DNA from: SMWN01 sp965261165
GTDB taxonomy: Bacteria > Pseudomonadota > Gammaproteobacteria > Eutrophobiales > Eutrophobiaceae
NCBI GenBank assembly: GCA_965261165.1
Contig: OZ253445.1
Location: forward strand, 310,001-374,000
Direction of reading: 5' to 3'
Length of the DNA stretch: 64,000 nt
Below, piece by piece: positions 8,806 through 19,000 of the stretch. The position numbers and the translations under genes are program-made. Position 1 is the stretch's first letter; every line of letters starts with the position of its first letter. The notes beneath the pieces are model-generated. The model worked only from the letters and a program-made list of their open reading frames with translations. It ran no database searches and was not told where the DNA came from.

Positions 8806-10101
8806 TTACATATACATATTGCCTGTTCCTGGCAGGCAAGTTTTGTGATCTATGTGATATTGAAATTCTTCACGGAATCTTTTGACAAAACTTTGTATCG
8901 GCCATGCTGCGGCATCGCCCAGGGCACAAATAGTTCTGCCTTCAATTTTGTTAGCAATATCAATTAATTTATCCAGATCTTCCTGTTCACCCTGCACATT
9001 CTCAATGCGTTTAATCACGCGATACAACCAACCGGTTCCTTCACGACATGGCGTACATTGACCACAGGATTCTGCATAATAAAATCGCGAAATACGTTCA
9101 AGTACCTGCACCATACAAGTAGTTTCATCCATGATGATGACGGCACCCGAGCCAAGATAAGTTCCGGCTTTTTGAATGGATTCATAATCCATATTCACTT
9201 CCATCATGTCTCCGCCATGCATCACTGGCACGGAAGAACCTCCGGGAATGACAGCTTTAAGTTGATTGCCGTTACGCACGCCGCCAGCAAGTTTCAGTAA
9301 ATCTGCAAAAGGGGTTCCTAAGGGCACTTCAAAATTACCTGGATTATTCACATGACCACTGACTGAAAAACATTTACTACCGCCACTATTAGGCACACCA
9401 AGTTTAGAAAACCAGCTGGCACCATTTTTTATTATGGATGGCACAGAGGCAAATGATTCGGTGTTGTTGATAGTGGTAGGCTTACCGTACAAGCCAAAGT
9501 TGGCTGGAAAAGGTGGTTTGAAACGTGGTTGACCTTTTTTGCCTTCCAAAGATTCGAGTAATGCAGTTTCTTCACCACAAATATAAGCGCCTGCACCCAA
9601 AGTCCCGTAGATATTCACTTCCACCTCGGAACCCATGATATTCTTACCTAGATAGCCTTGCTCATAGGCTTCTTTTAATGCTTGTTCGAAACGTTGGTAA
9701 GGCTCATCCATGAATTCACCACGCATATAGTTATATGCCACTTTGGTGTCCATGGCATAACAGGCGATGGCTAAACCTTCAATCAGTGAATGGGGGTTGA
9801 AACGTAAAATATCACGATCCTTACAAGTTCCCGGTTCGCTTTCATCCGAGTTGCATACCACGTATTTTTGACCGTTAGTATTTTGCGGCATGAAACTCCA
9901 TTTCAATCCGGTTGGAAAACCAGCACCGCCACGACCACGCAAACCGGACTCTTTTACAATTTCAATAACGTCTGTCGGCGCAATCTTTTCATTAATGATC
10001 TTTGACCATGCTTCATAACCGCCAATTCTCCAATAGTTTTCAAGCATCCATGGCTCATTAAATTGGCGTGTTGCGTAGCAAACCTGGTCCATATTCTTCA
10101 T
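8806..10101 (-). CDS. nuoF: NADH-quinone oxidoreductase subunit F (NADH/FMN binding)
   Basis: A 431-residue subunit that oxidises NADH with FMN. Visible motifs are the nucleotide-binding GLRGRGGAGFPTGLKW (about 51-66), the glycine-rich FMN region GAGAYICGEETALLES (about 171-186) and the N3 4Fe-4S motif ESCGQCTPCREGTGW, with the fourth Cys in RTICALGDAAAWP. The gene starts 7 bp after nuoE; GGAG lies about 10 bases before the ATG. Length and motifs are complete. Confidence 0.98.
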   Translation of the reverse strand: MKNMDQVCYATRQFNEPWMLENYWRIGGYEAWSKIINEKIAPTDVIEIVKESGLRGRGGAGFPTGLKWSFMPQNTNGQKYVVCNSDESEPGTCKDRDILRFNPHSLIEGLAIACYAMDTKVAYNYMRGEFMDEPYQRFEQALKEAYEQGYLGKNIMGSEVEVNIYGTLGAGAYICGEETALLESLEGKKGQPRFKPPFPANFGLYGKPTTINNTESFASVPSIIKNGASWFSKLGVPNSGGSKCFSVSGHVNNPGNFEVPLGTPFADLLKLAGGVRNGNQLKAVIPGGSSVPVMHGGDMMEVNMDYESIQKAGTYLGSGAVIIMDETTCMVQVLERISRFYYAESCGQCTPCREGTGWLYRVIKRIENVQGEQEDLDKLIDIANKIEGRTICALGDAAAWPIQSFVKRFREEFQYHIDHKTCLPGTGNMYM

Positions 10102-10108
10102 GCGTCGC

Positions 10109-10606
10109 TTACTCCAATTTATCCAGAATTTTATCGACCTTTTCAGGGGTCAAATTTTCATGATAAACATGATCAACCATCATCATCGGTGCGCCACAAC
10201 AAGCGGCTAGACATTCCTCTTCCTGCTTAATGTAATAACGACCATCTGCAGTTGATTCACCTTCCTTGATACCGAGTTTATTTTCAATGTATTGCATAAT
10301 CTTGCCAGAACCACTCAACATGCATGAGATATTGGTGCACACAGAAATACTATGTCGACCACATTTTTCTGTTTCTAGCATGGAATAAAAGGAGCCGATT
10401 TCGTAAACAGCAATAGATGGCATATTCAGATATTCTGCAATAGCATCCATTAACTCAGCAGTTAAGTATCCTTTATTCTCATGTTGCACCTCACGACATG
10501 CTGCCAATACTGCTGACTGTTTTTGATCCGCAGGATATTTTGCTATCCAGCGATCAATTTCTGATCGGACATGTTTGGATATTTTTTTATTATCTACCTT
10601 ATTCAT
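10109..10606 (-). CDS. nuoE: NADH-quinone oxidoreductase subunit E (2Fe-2S)
   Basis: A 165-residue thioredoxin-like subunit with the N1a 2Fe-2S cluster. The four cysteine ligands are in SVCTNISCMLSG and EECLAACCGAP. It partners NuoF at the NADH-oxidising tip of complex I. The gap to nuoD on the upstream side is 103 bp, AT-rich, and holds only an imperfect inverted repeat (GTGTGAAAGG near 10653 against CCTTTAATATTTCACA near 10691). Confidence 0.97.
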   Translation of the reverse strand: MNKVDNKKISKHVRSEIDRWIAKYPADQKQSAVLAACREVQHENKGYLTAELMDAIAEYLNMPSIAVYEIGSFYSMLETEKCGRHSISVCTNISCMLSGSGKIMQYIENKLGIKEGESTADGRYYIKQEEECLAACCGAPMMMVDHVYHENLTPEKVDKILDKLE

Positions 10607-10709
10607 TTTAAATAACTTATGTAATCTTTTACGATATTCGTGAAAAATTAAGTGTGAAAGGTAAAAAGATTTTTTGAATTTTACTCCTCACCTTTAATAT
10701 TTCACATTT

Positions 10710-11963
10710 TCATCTATCAATCTCTCCGAATACAATATCCTGCGAACCAATCACCGTCACCACATCAGATAACATATGACCTCTGACCATTTCATCCATG
10801 GCGGACAAATGTGCAAAGCCCGGCGCACGAATCTTCACTCGGTAGGGTTTATTCGCTCCATCAGAAATCAAATAAATACCGAACTCTCCTTTTGGGTGCT
10901 CTACCGCCGAGTACGTTTCACCTTCAGGAACACAATAACCTTCAGTAAATAATTTAAAGTGATGAATAAGAGATTCCATATCACCTTTCATATCTTCACG
11001 TTTCGGAGGAACTAATTTATGATCATCCAGAATCACTGGACCTGCATTTTGTTTTAACCAGTCTACACATTGCTTGACAATCCGATTCGATTGGCGCATT
11101 TCTTCAACTCGAACCAGATAACGGTCATAACAATCGCCATTGGTGCCCACAGGAATATCAAAATCAAGCTGAGCATAAACATCGTAGGTTTGTTTTTTAC
11201 GGAGATCCCATTCAACACCTGAACCTCTCAACATCGGACCAGTAAAACCCAGTTGCAATGCGCGTTCTGCTGAAACAATACCAACGTCAACAGTACGTTG
11301 TTTCCAGATCCTGTTATCCGTTAATAGTGTTTCATATTCATTGATACAGCCTGGAAATTTTTCTGTGAATCTCTCGATAAAATCGAGCAGCGAACCCTGT
11401 CGATCCTGATTCATATTTTCAACTTCTTTTTCGCTATGCCATTTTGATGCTCTATATTGAGGCATGTCTTCAGGCAGATCCCTGTAGACACCGCCAGGGC
11501 GAAAATAAGTTGCGTGCATGCGTGTGCCAGAGACCGCTTCATAACAGTCCATCAGGTCTTCACGTTCACGAAAACAATACAGGAACATGGTCATGGCACC
11601 GACATCCAGCGCATGTGTGCCTAACCACATAAGATGATTCAGCACACGGGTAATTTCGGCATACATTACACGGATATATTGCGCACGAATCGGCGGGATA
11701 ATGTCCATGAGCGTTTCAATCGCCATCACATAAGCGTGTTCATTACACATCATGGAAACGTAATCAAGTCTGTCCATGTAACCAATACTCTGATTATATG
11801 GTTTATATTCTGCTAATTTTTCCGTACCTCTATGTAACAAACCAATATGTGGATCAGCCCTTTCAATCACTTCGCCATCCATCTCCAACACTAGACGTAA
11901 TACACCATGTGCCGCAGGATGTTGCGGTCCAAAATTCATTGTCATGTTTCGGATCTCAGGCAC
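10710..11963 (-). CDS. nuoD: NADH-quinone oxidoreductase subunit D
   Basis: A 417-residue subunit related to the large subunit of NiFe hydrogenases. It lines the quinone pocket with NuoB. The N-terminal NFGPQHPAAHGVLRLVLEM holds the conserved histidines near the quinone head group, followed by RADPHIGLLHRGTEKL. The C-terminus DIVFGEIDR is the usual family ending. NuoC and NuoD are separate genes here, unlike the fused nuoCD of enterobacteria. Confidence 0.98.
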   Translation of the reverse strand: MPEIRNMTMNFGPQHPAAHGVLRLVLEMDGEVIERADPHIGLLHRGTEKLAEYKPYNQSIGYMDRLDYVSMMCNEHAYVMAIETLMDIIPPIRAQYIRVMYAEITRVLNHLMWLGTHALDVGAMTMFLYCFREREDLMDCYEAVSGTRMHATYFRPGGVYRDLPEDMPQYRASKWHSEKEVENMNQDRQGSLLDFIERFTEKFPGCINEYETLLTDNRIWKQRTVDVGIVSAERALQLGFTGPMLRGSGVEWDLRKKQTYDVYAQLDFDIPVGTNGDCYDRYLVRVEEMRQSNRIVKQCVDWLKQNAGPVILDDHKLVPPKREDMKGDMESLIHHFKLFTEGYCVPEGETYSAVEHPKGEFGIYLISDGANKPYRVKIRAPGFAHLSAMDEMVRGHMLSDVVTVIGSQDIVFGEIDR

Positions 11964-12054
11964 GCCTATGTTTTTCCTGTATTTTAATCATATAGAAACT
12001 CAAAATTTCCCGTTTCTGCTGTAGGCAGTAGGCGACATGTGCCTTCCCTATCAT

Positions 12055-12723
12055 TCACCCTTCTTCATGACGATTATCGTGGCGAATAACTCTTGGAACC
12101 AGAACACGATTGGTGATAGTGACGGGTTGATAAATCACACGTTTTTGTTCAGGGTCGTAACGCACCTCGACATTACCTTCCAATGGAAAATCTTTTCTAA
12201 ATGGATGTCCGACAAAACCATAATCTGTCAGGATTCTTCTTAGATCTGGATGTCCTTCGAAGAGAATACCGAATAGATCAAATGCTTCACGTTCATACCA
12301 GTTTGCTGATGACCAGAGTTTTACCACAGACTCAATCTTGGCGGGTGTTTCATCAATCATGCAACGAACGCGGACTCTGTGGTTATATTTAATCGATAAC
12401 AGATGATAGACCACAGCGAAACGTGGCTTTACTTCTGCTTGATCATCGAAAACCCCTTTGCTAACGCCACGGCTAAATCCGGTATTGGTAGTACTTTTCG
12501 TTTCCCAATCTGCCTTGCCAAAAGCTGAGTAATCAACACCACAAAGATCAATTAATTGCTCAAAGGAAAATTCTTCTTCGTTTTTAAGCGACTGGCAAAC
12601 ATCAAGCAAATGAGCTGGCGTTAATTCGATGACAGCCTGACCAAAAGCAACCTGAGCATCGAGCAGCGTTTCACCGAAATATTGCCTCAAGGAATTCACT
12701 AATATTTCAACAGAATTTGCCAT
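12055..12723 (-). CDS. nuoC: NADH-quinone oxidoreductase subunit C
   Basis: A 222-residue peripheral subunit, the 30-kDa homologue. The family motif WYEREAFDLFGILFEGHPDL is followed by RRILTDYGFVGHPFRKDFPL at about 160-180. It has a structural role in assembling the hydrophilic arm and has no redox cofactor. A 91-bp gap without recognisable signals separates it from nuoD. No clear ribosome binding site is seen before its ATG, but the N-terminus (MANSVEILVNSLRQYFGE) is plausible. Confidence 0.96.
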   Translation of the reverse strand: MANSVEILVNSLRQYFGETLLDAQVAFGQAVIELTPAHLLDVCQSLKNEEEFSFEQLIDLCGVDYSAFGKADWETKSTTNTGFSRGVSKGVFDDQAEVKPRFAVVYHLLSIKYNHRVRVRCMIDETPAKIESVVKLWSSANWYEREAFDLFGILFEGHPDLRRILTDYGFVGHPFRKDFPLEGNVEVRYDPEQKRVIYQPVTITNRVLVPRVIRHDNRHEEG

Positions 12724-12755
12724 ATTTTTGCTGTTTTTATTTATGACTGTTTAAA

Positions 12756-13274
12756 CTAACGCGCAATCGTGTTAGTTCGTTTGATTTTATTTTGTAGTTG
12801 CATAATCCCAAATAACAGTGCTTCTGCAGTGGGCGGACAACCTGGCACATAAACATCGACAGGAACAATACGATCACAACCTCTGACCACCGCATAGGAA
12901 TAATGATAATAACCACCTCCATTCGCACATGAGCCCATGGAAATTACCCAGCGTGGCTCCGCCATCTGATCGTAAACTTTTCGTAACGCGGGTGCCATTT
13001 TATTAACCAGCGTACCAGCAACTATCATGACATCGGATTGACGAGGACTGGGTCTGAAAATGACACCAAAACGATCCATGTCATAGCGTGAAGCGCCTGC
13101 CTGCATCATCTCTACAGCACAGCAAGCCAGGCCAAAAGTCATTGGCCACATGGATCCTGTTCTGGCCCAATTCACAACATTATCCACCGTTGTCGTGACA
13201 ATTCCTTTCTCATGGACTGTACCTTCCATGACTTGCTTCGTATCCAGTACTCCAGTTTGCTGTGCTATTCCCAT
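12756..13274 (-). CDS. nuoB: NADH-quinone oxidoreductase subunit B (cluster N2)
   Basis: A 172-residue subunit that carries cluster N2, the last iron-sulfur centre before quinone. The tandem cysteines are in FGLACCAVEMM, with the other ligands in SMGSCANGGGYYHYSY and YVPGCPPTAEALL. The start overlaps nuoA by 10 bp, with GGAG 7 bases upstream of the ATG inside nuoA. The N-terminal extension (MGIAQQTGVLDTKQVMEG) is slightly long but has the best ribosome binding site. Confidence 0.97.
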   Translation of the reverse strand: MGIAQQTGVLDTKQVMEGTVHEKGIVTTTVDNVVNWARTGSMWPMTFGLACCAVEMMQAGASRYDMDRFGVIFRPSPRQSDVMIVAGTLVNKMAPALRKVYDQMAEPRWVISMGSCANGGGYYHYSYAVVRGCDRIVPVDVYVPGCPPTAEALLFGIMQLQNKIKRTNTIAR

Positions 13275-13633
13275 TCAAGAGCTCCTTTACGCCACTCATA
13301 AATAAAACCAATCACAAGTACACCAAGAAAAATCATCATCGCCCAAAAACTTGCCATGCCTATTTCGCCGAGAGCAACAGCCCATGGAAACAGAAATGCG
13401 ATTTCGAGATCAAAAATAATAAATAGAATGGCAACAAGATAATAACGAACGTCAAATCTGATACGGGCATTTTCGAATGCTTCAAAACCACACTCGTAAG
13501 AAGATTGTTTTGCGCTATCTGGACGGGCATGCCCCATAAATTTACCTAGACCAAACCCGATAAGGATCATCAAGGTGCCCATCACCAGACCGATGACAAT
13601 GAATACAAGAATGGGAAAATAATTTTCCAACAT
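13265..13633 (-). CDS. nuoA: NADH-quinone oxidoreductase subunit A
   Basis: A 122-residue membrane protein with three hydrophobic segments and the conserved loop KQSSYECGFEAFENARIRFDVRYY split by helices 1 and 2, as in NuoA. It is the first gene of the nuo operon and helps form the quinone channel with NuoH. The operon runs leftward from here. Promoter signals would lie in the upstream 13634-13800 region. Confidence 0.96.
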   Translation of the reverse strand: MLENYFPILVFIVIGLVMGTLMILIGFGLGKFMGHARPDSAKQSSYECGFEAFENARIRFDVRYYLVAILFIIFDLEIAFLFPWAVALGEIGMASFWAMMIFLGVLVIGFIYEWRKGALEWE

Positions 13634-14010
13634 CTTAGTGCTCTACGCCCTTTTCAATCCAAATAATTGAAGAAAACAACATGCGAATAAGTGATAACCT
13701 TCTAGCTTTGTCTATACCAGTTAGACTATGCCGATAGTATACAATCTTGCAACGCAACGAGCACTGAAATAGTGATTTTTTTATGAAAAACCTGTTTATT
13801 TGAGATGCATAAAGTAAATTGGGTAACAGAACAGTGGCATAGACTTGCAGTATGGACTCCCTGATCGCCACATCATGGTTCAGGCTACTGCCTCTAGCCA
13901 AGTAGGTAACACCAAGCCCAGAATAGACCTAGTGATAATAAACTGGCACTCCTTCAAATTACACTCGATCATCCATGACCATTTGAAACATGGCTATTTA
14001 AAAATACTGC
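13634..14010. other. Non-coding stretch upstream of nuoA
   Basis: No convincing gene is seen here. An open frame on the minus strand (13635-13901) has no family features and ends against nuoA. The minus strand near 13722-13755 has TTGCAA and TATACT-like hexamers that might be part of the nuo promoter, but their spacing is not canonical. The 13840-13980 part has no recognisable repeat. Confidence 0.4.
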
Positions 14011-14283
14011 TTAGGACTCACAGGCCTTTAACGCCCTGTGGGCACGACTACCCCTGTCGATAGTTGCTCCAGTTTCTGAATTATCGATCAAAATCGTAGC
14101 GTCGTCGTCGTCGGTGTATTTATGAGCATCCTCCCAACTTTTCGTATCTGCATAAAATTTCAATGCAGTTCGCAAGATCTCATTCTTTGCTTCAAGCTCT
14201 TTAACCTTTACCTTAAGTTCAGCAGTATTGTCAGCATCTTTATTTACCGAAAATAGCGAAAATATTTTTTTACCAAAAATCAC
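14011..14283 (-). CDS. Small coiled-coil protein, phage-protein-like C-terminus
   Basis: A 90-residue protein. Residues 20-45 (AELKVKVKELEAKNEIL) form a short coiled coil. The rest, ALKFYADTKSWEDAH and later TIDRGSRAHRAL, resembles a pattern I know from small phage-associated proteins (ALxFYAD...DRGxxARxAL). That resemblance is from memory and unverified. AGGAG lies 11 bases before the ATG. A hairpin CACAGG/CCTGTG overlaps the last codons. It stands alone between nuoA and tRNA-Leu. Function unknown. Confidence 0.5.
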   Translation of the reverse strand: MIFGKKIFSLFSVNKDADNTAELKVKVKELEAKNEILRTALKFYADTKSWEDAHKYTDDDDATILIDNSETGATIDRGSRAHRALKACES

Positions 14284-14472
14284 CAGCTAATCTCCTAGAT
14301 TTCATTGTTACCATCCCCCTGATACTACCACCTTTCATTCAGTTTTCAACTCTAACTATACCAAGATATACAGTCGCACCTTTGCGGATCTTGCTCCAAG
14401 CAATTAAGACATATCATTCACAAGCGGTCGGCAGAAACTACTAATGCCTTACATGTAATTTCTATAAACATT

Positions 14473-14557
14473 TGGTGCCGATGCCCGGAGTCGAACCGGG
14501 ATGCCCTAAAGCACTACCCCCTCAAGATAGCGTGTCTACCAATTCCACCACATCGGC
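14473..14557 (-). tRNA. tRNA-Leu (anticodon GAG)
   Basis: On the minus strand the 85-nt sequence begins GCCGATGTGGTGGAATTGG and ends GCATCGGCACCA, so the CCA end is encoded. The acceptor arm GCCGATG pairs with CATCGGC. The anticodon stem CTATC/GGTAG encloses the loop TTGAGGG, giving anticodon GAG. A long variable arm (TGCTTTAGGGCA) marks a class II tRNA, as expected for leucine. It lies 37 bp downstream of secG and may be co-transcribed with it. Confidence 0.97.
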
Positions 14558-14593
14558 AAGTTTGATTGAACCCAGCGAAATTAGATTGAGGTT

Positions 14594-14956
14594 CTATTTT
14601 ACAGGAATCGAAGGTATATCAGACTCGGTCACATCCATCGCTGGGACATCTGTTGCCATCATTTCTTCCACGGCCACAGGTTCACTTTCCATGATACTCG
14701 TTGACCCTCCACCAACCTGCTGCGTTGCCAAATAGCCTAGCACCAAACTGTTGCTCAAAAATAAAAATGCGAGAAAGGTTGTTGCCTTGGTCAGAAAATT
14801 ACCTGAGCCCTGACTACCAAATACCGTTGAAGAAGCGCCGCTACCAAAAGCTGCGCCCGCATCAGCACCTTTACCATGCTGAATAAGAATAAAGCCTATC
14901 AAACTAACCGCAATAACAACCTGAAAAACAAGTAAAATTAAATGTAATGATTCCAT
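14594..14956 (-). CDS. secG: Preprotein translocase subunit SecG
   Basis: SecG is the small accessory subunit of the SecYEG translocon in the inner membrane. The 120-residue product has the typical two helices (VFQVVIAVSLIGFILIQ and ATTFLAFLFLSNSLVLGYLA) with the conserved linker HGKGADAGAAFGSGAS and FGSQGSGNFLTKAT. The tail is acidic and Pro/Glu rich. I chose the start MESLHLILL at 14956 because it matches family N-termini; the upstream ATG at 15007 would run into tpiA. It follows tpiA by 4 bp. Confidence 0.95.
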   Translation of the reverse strand: MESLHLILLVFQVVIAVSLIGFILIQHGKGADAGAAFGSGASSTVFGSQGSGNFLTKATTFLAFLFLSNSLVLGYLATQQVGGGSTSIMESEPVAVEEMMATDVPAMDVTESDIPSIPVK

Positions 14957-14960
14957 GAAC

Positions 14961-15725
14961 TTAACTACCTCTTGCTGCATGACAAATGCTGAGGAATTCA
15001 TCGGCATCCAGAGATGCCCCTCCGATCAGACCACCATCAACATCAGTCATGTTAAAAATTTCATTTGCGTTGGCAGCTTTGACACTACCCCCATAAAGTA
15101 TTCTGATTTTATCTGCCACTGCATCACCATGGCTGGCTAATAATAATCTCACAAATGCGTGCACTTCCTGCGCCTGTTTAGGTGTTGCCGTCTTCCCTGC
15201 CCCAATTGCCCATACTGGTTCATAGGCAATTACAGCATTATTAAACGCCGATATTCCAGCCAGTTCGATGACAGTATCTAGCTGTCTTTGAATCACTGCT
15301 TCCGTGTCTCCTGATTCCCTTTCTGCTAATTGCTCACCGACACAAAGTATCGGTATCAATGCCACATCCTGTGCCCGCAAAAATTTCGCTGCAACCAAAC
15401 CATCTGTCTCGCCATAGAGCACTCTACGTTCCGAGTGCCCTACAATGGCATACTGACACGAAAAATCTTTCAGCATATCTGCTGAAATCTCGCCAGTGAA
15501 TGCGCCAGATTCAAGATGCGACAAATTCTGCGCACCTAAATTTATCTCCGATTTGTTCAATTTCTCTGCTAATTCTGCCAAATAGACATAGGGCGGACAG
15601 ACAGCTACCTCAGCAGCACAACCTGCTTCCAGGCCATTGCATATACCTTCCAACAAAGAACGGATACTGGCTAGCGATCCATTCATTTTCCAGTTTGCTA
15701 CTACTAATGGCTTGCGTCGTGTCAT
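14961..15725 (-). CDS. tpiA: Triosephosphate isomerase
   Basis: Interconverts dihydroxyacetone phosphate and glyceraldehyde 3-phosphate in glycolysis and gluconeogenesis. The 254-residue protein has Asn11 and Lys13 (VANWKMNGS), the electrophile His97 (AIVGHSERR), the catalytic base Glu169 (IAYEPVWAIGAGKTAT) and the phosphate-binding ILYGGSVKAAN. It is complete and standard in length. The tpiA-secG-tRNA-Leu order is common in Gammaproteobacteria. An IS1380-type end begins only about 80 bp upstream of its start. Confidence 0.98.
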   Translation of the reverse strand: MTRRKPLVVANWKMNGSLASIRSLLEGICNGLEAGCAAEVAVCPPYVYLAELAEKLNKSEINLGAQNLSHLESGAFTGEISADMLKDFSCQYAIVGHSERRVLYGETDGLVAAKFLRAQDVALIPILCVGEQLAERESGDTEAVIQRQLDTVIELAGISAFNNAVIAYEPVWAIGAGKTATPKQAQEVHAFVRLLLASHGDAVADKIRILYGGSVKAANANEIFNMTDVDGGLIGGASLDADEFLSICHAARGS

Positions 15726-15804
15726 TTCTATGGTAAGTCCGCGCCAGAAAAGGCGGGAATCTTAATATATTTCACAGTCTGAGTATACTCTGACAAGAAG
15801 CCCC

Positions 15805-15980
15805 AATCCCCAGATAGAAATCCCTGAAACGTAGCAAGCCTTGGCTGTATGCTAGTTAACAACAAGGGGTTAGGCAACAGGGGTTAGCACCATCACCCTG
15901 CATCACCCAATGGGCGCACAACTCAAGGCTTATGACTATGGTATCTTACAAACTCGATAGAACCAACGATTGACTTATAC
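15805..15980 (+). mobile_element. Left end of an IS1380-family element (solo relic)
   Basis: The stretch from CCCCAATCCCCAGATAG onward is nearly identical to 58733-58905, where it is followed by an IS1380-type transposase relic. Shared blocks include GTAGCAAGCCTTGGCTGTAT, CAACAAGGGGTTAGGCAACA and ATCACCCAATGGGCGCACAA. The terminal CCCCAA-TCCCCAGATAG is an inverted copy, with one base missing, of the right end at 37390-37408. No transposase follows; instead the leader-distal end of the CRISPR array starts about 30 bp on. The element is truncated. Confidence 0.8.
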
Positions 15981-16008
15981 CCCTAATCATTAAATTAATT
16001 AATGTTTG

Positions 16009-19000
16009 GTTTCAATCCACGCGCCCCGTGCGGGGCGCGACGGAATAGAAAAATGATCAAGCGCGATTCTCATGGGTTTCAATCCACGCGCCCCGTACGG
16101 GGCGCGACCACCAGCATTAAGAAATTTAGAAAGTCTTATTGTGTTTCAATCCACGCGCCCCGTGCGGGGCGCGACGCGATAAACAAACATCATTCGCGGG
16201 GTCATAGATGTTTCAATCCACGCGCCCCGTGCGGGGCGCGACGCGATAAACAAACATCATTCGCGGGGTCATAGATGTTTCAATCCACGCGCCCCGTGCG
16301 GGGCGCGACGCCCAACCTGCATCGACAAGATTTTGCGCAGCGCGTTTCAATCCACGCGCCCCGTGCGGGGCGCGACTTTTGTTATGGATGATGTCAGTGA
16401 CTCTGTTGATGTTTCAATCCACGCGCCCCGTGCGGGGCGCGACTTTTGCTTATGTTATCTGGTAGTTTCTTTAATAAAGTTTCAATCCACGCGCCCCGTG
16501 CGGGGCGCGACCAACACAGTCTCGGTTAGTGTTATGATAGAGTCAGTTTCAATCCACGCGCCCCGTGCGGGGCGCGACCAGAGCTGTCAGCCAGCTCCCC
16601 ATCGATCCGCATGTTTCAATCCACGCGCCCCGTGCGGGGTGCGGGGCCCCCAATGTTTCATCGCTTTCGTTATTTCTGGTTTCAATCCACGCGCCCCGTG
16701 CGGGGCGCGACTATAAAATGGTATGAGTCTAAGTTAAGCACAACGAGTTTCAATCCACGCGCCCCGTGCGGGGCGCGACTGCTGTTAATGCTTTTATTCC
16801 TGCCTGGGCACAAGTTTCAATCCACGCGCCCCGTGCGGGGCGCGACGCGCAAAAGATTCTAACTGTTCTGCACTTACTTTAGTTTCAATCCACGCGCCCC
16901 GTGCGGGGCGCGACTTACAACAACAAGCAAAAGATTTAGGTTTAGTACTTGTTTCAATCCACGCGCCCCGTGCGGGGCGCGACTCTAGATTGTATGCTAT
17001 TATTAAGACGTGGTAATGTTTCAATCCACGCGCCCCGTGCGGGGCGCGACCTAACTGAGTCAGCGACTCCCGGGGTCATGCTTGGTTTCAATCCACGCGC
17101 CCCGTGCGGGGCGCGACTCAAGATTAATGAATAAATAATTTTAATAGACAAGTTTCAATCCACGCGCCCCGTGCGGGGCGCGACCTAACTGAGTCAGCAA
17201 CTCCCGGAGTCATGCTCGGTTTCAATCCACGCGCCCCGTGCGGGGCGCGACTATACTTGCGTTGAGGGCAACTTTTATTTTTCTTGTTTCAATCCACGCG
17301 CCCCGTGCGGGGCGCGACCCCTTCTATATTTTTTTTAGGTTTGTATTTTGTGGTTTCAATCCACGCGCCCCGTGCGGGGCGCGACCTAATTGCGTGTATG
17401 TCTCTTGCGACGTTATCGTGTTTCAATCCACGCGCCCCGTGCGGGGCGCGACCCGCGTAAATCTTTTTCATCAAATGAAAATGTAGGTTTCAATCCACGC
17501 GCCCCGTGCGGGGCGCGACTTAATTCTATCTACTCTACTTGTAGCAATATTTAGTTTCAATCCACGCGCCCCGTGCGGGGCGCGACTTGGACAAGGCTCT
17601 TGGACAGCGGATCATTATGATGTTTCAATCCACGCGCCCCGTGCGGGGCGCGACCTAACTCAACGTTATCTCTAACAAATTGAGCAAGAGTTTCAATCCA
17701 CGCGCCCCGTGCGGGGCGCGACTAAGCTTTTGCCAAAAATGTACGTTGGACTACACGTTTCAATCCACGCGCCCCGTGCGGGGCGCGACTTGGGGTATCT
17801 GTAAAAAAGTGAGAAACTTGATGTTTCAATCCACGCGCCCCGTGCGGGGCGCGACTTAAATGACAGAGAGATCATACATTTTCATAGGTGTTTCAATCCA
17901 CGCGCCCCGTGCGGGGCGCGACCACTGGCGTTGTAGTAAAATCATAATGACTAAAAAGTTTCAATCCACGCGCCCCGTGCGGGGCGCGACGCCTATATGA
18001 TTAAATAAAAACAAAGCTTTAAGAGTTTCAATCCACGCGCCCCGTGCGGGGCGCGACTTAATCCAACTAATCTAGTGTTATCTGCAACGCGTGTTTCAAT
18101 CCACGCGCCCCGTGCGGGGCGCGACTTGATCTCTTGATTGTGCTGTACTATTCAGTTGTGTTTCAATCCACGCGCCCCGTGCGGGGCGCGACAAAAAATG
18201 TTTGGGATAAATGTAACAAACAGCCAGTTTCAATCCACGCGCCCCGTGCGGGGCGCGACTACTGTCATTACGCCATTGCTCCCTGTCTTCGATGTTTCAA
18301 TCCACGCGCCCCGTGCGGGGCGCGACGCGTAGTTAACGGGCATAAAGAATTTTTAACGTGGTTTCAATCCACGCGCCCCGTGCGGGGCGCGACGTCCTCA
18401 TCCCGAGCAATATTAAATATGAAATTGGTTTCAATCCACGCGCCCCGTGCGGGGCGCGACAAGAGGTTTTCTCGATGACATCAAGGATGATACAGTTTCA
18501 ATCCACGCGCCCCGTGCGGGGCGCGACCTAACATACTCATCATAATGATCATTAGTCCAGGGTTTCAATCCACGCGCCCCGTGCGGGGCGCGACTTGAGA
18601 CAGCAATTATGCCTCAGCGAAACATGGAGTTTCAATCCACGCGCCCCGTGCGGGGCGCGACGACATACGCGCCAGAACGATTTCAACCGTTGGAATGTTT
18701 CAATCCACGCGCCCCGTGCGGGGCGCGACGCAGCATATCAACGAGTATCAACAACAAGAGATAGTTTCAATCCACGCGCCCCGTGCGGGGCGCGACTGCT
18801 GTCATTAAACATACTATCTCTATAATCGGGGTTTCAATCCACGCGCCCCGTGCGGGGCGCGACCTACTAGCTCAGTAAACAACAGCGTTAAGCTAGATGT
18901 TTCAATCCACGCGCCCCGTGCGGGGCGCGACTTGAGACATTCGCATCCTTGTAGCAAGAGACGATGTTTCAATCCACGCGCCCCGTGCGGGGCGCGACTT

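Noticed and set aside
13635..13901. 88-codon minus-strand frame directly upstream of nuoA
   Set aside because: No family features, no ribosome binding site, and it covers the likely nuo promoter region.
14472..14735. 87-codon plus-strand frame starting MVPMPGVEPG
   Set aside because: It is the antisense of tRNA-Leu(GAG) and the secG 3' end, another common false call.
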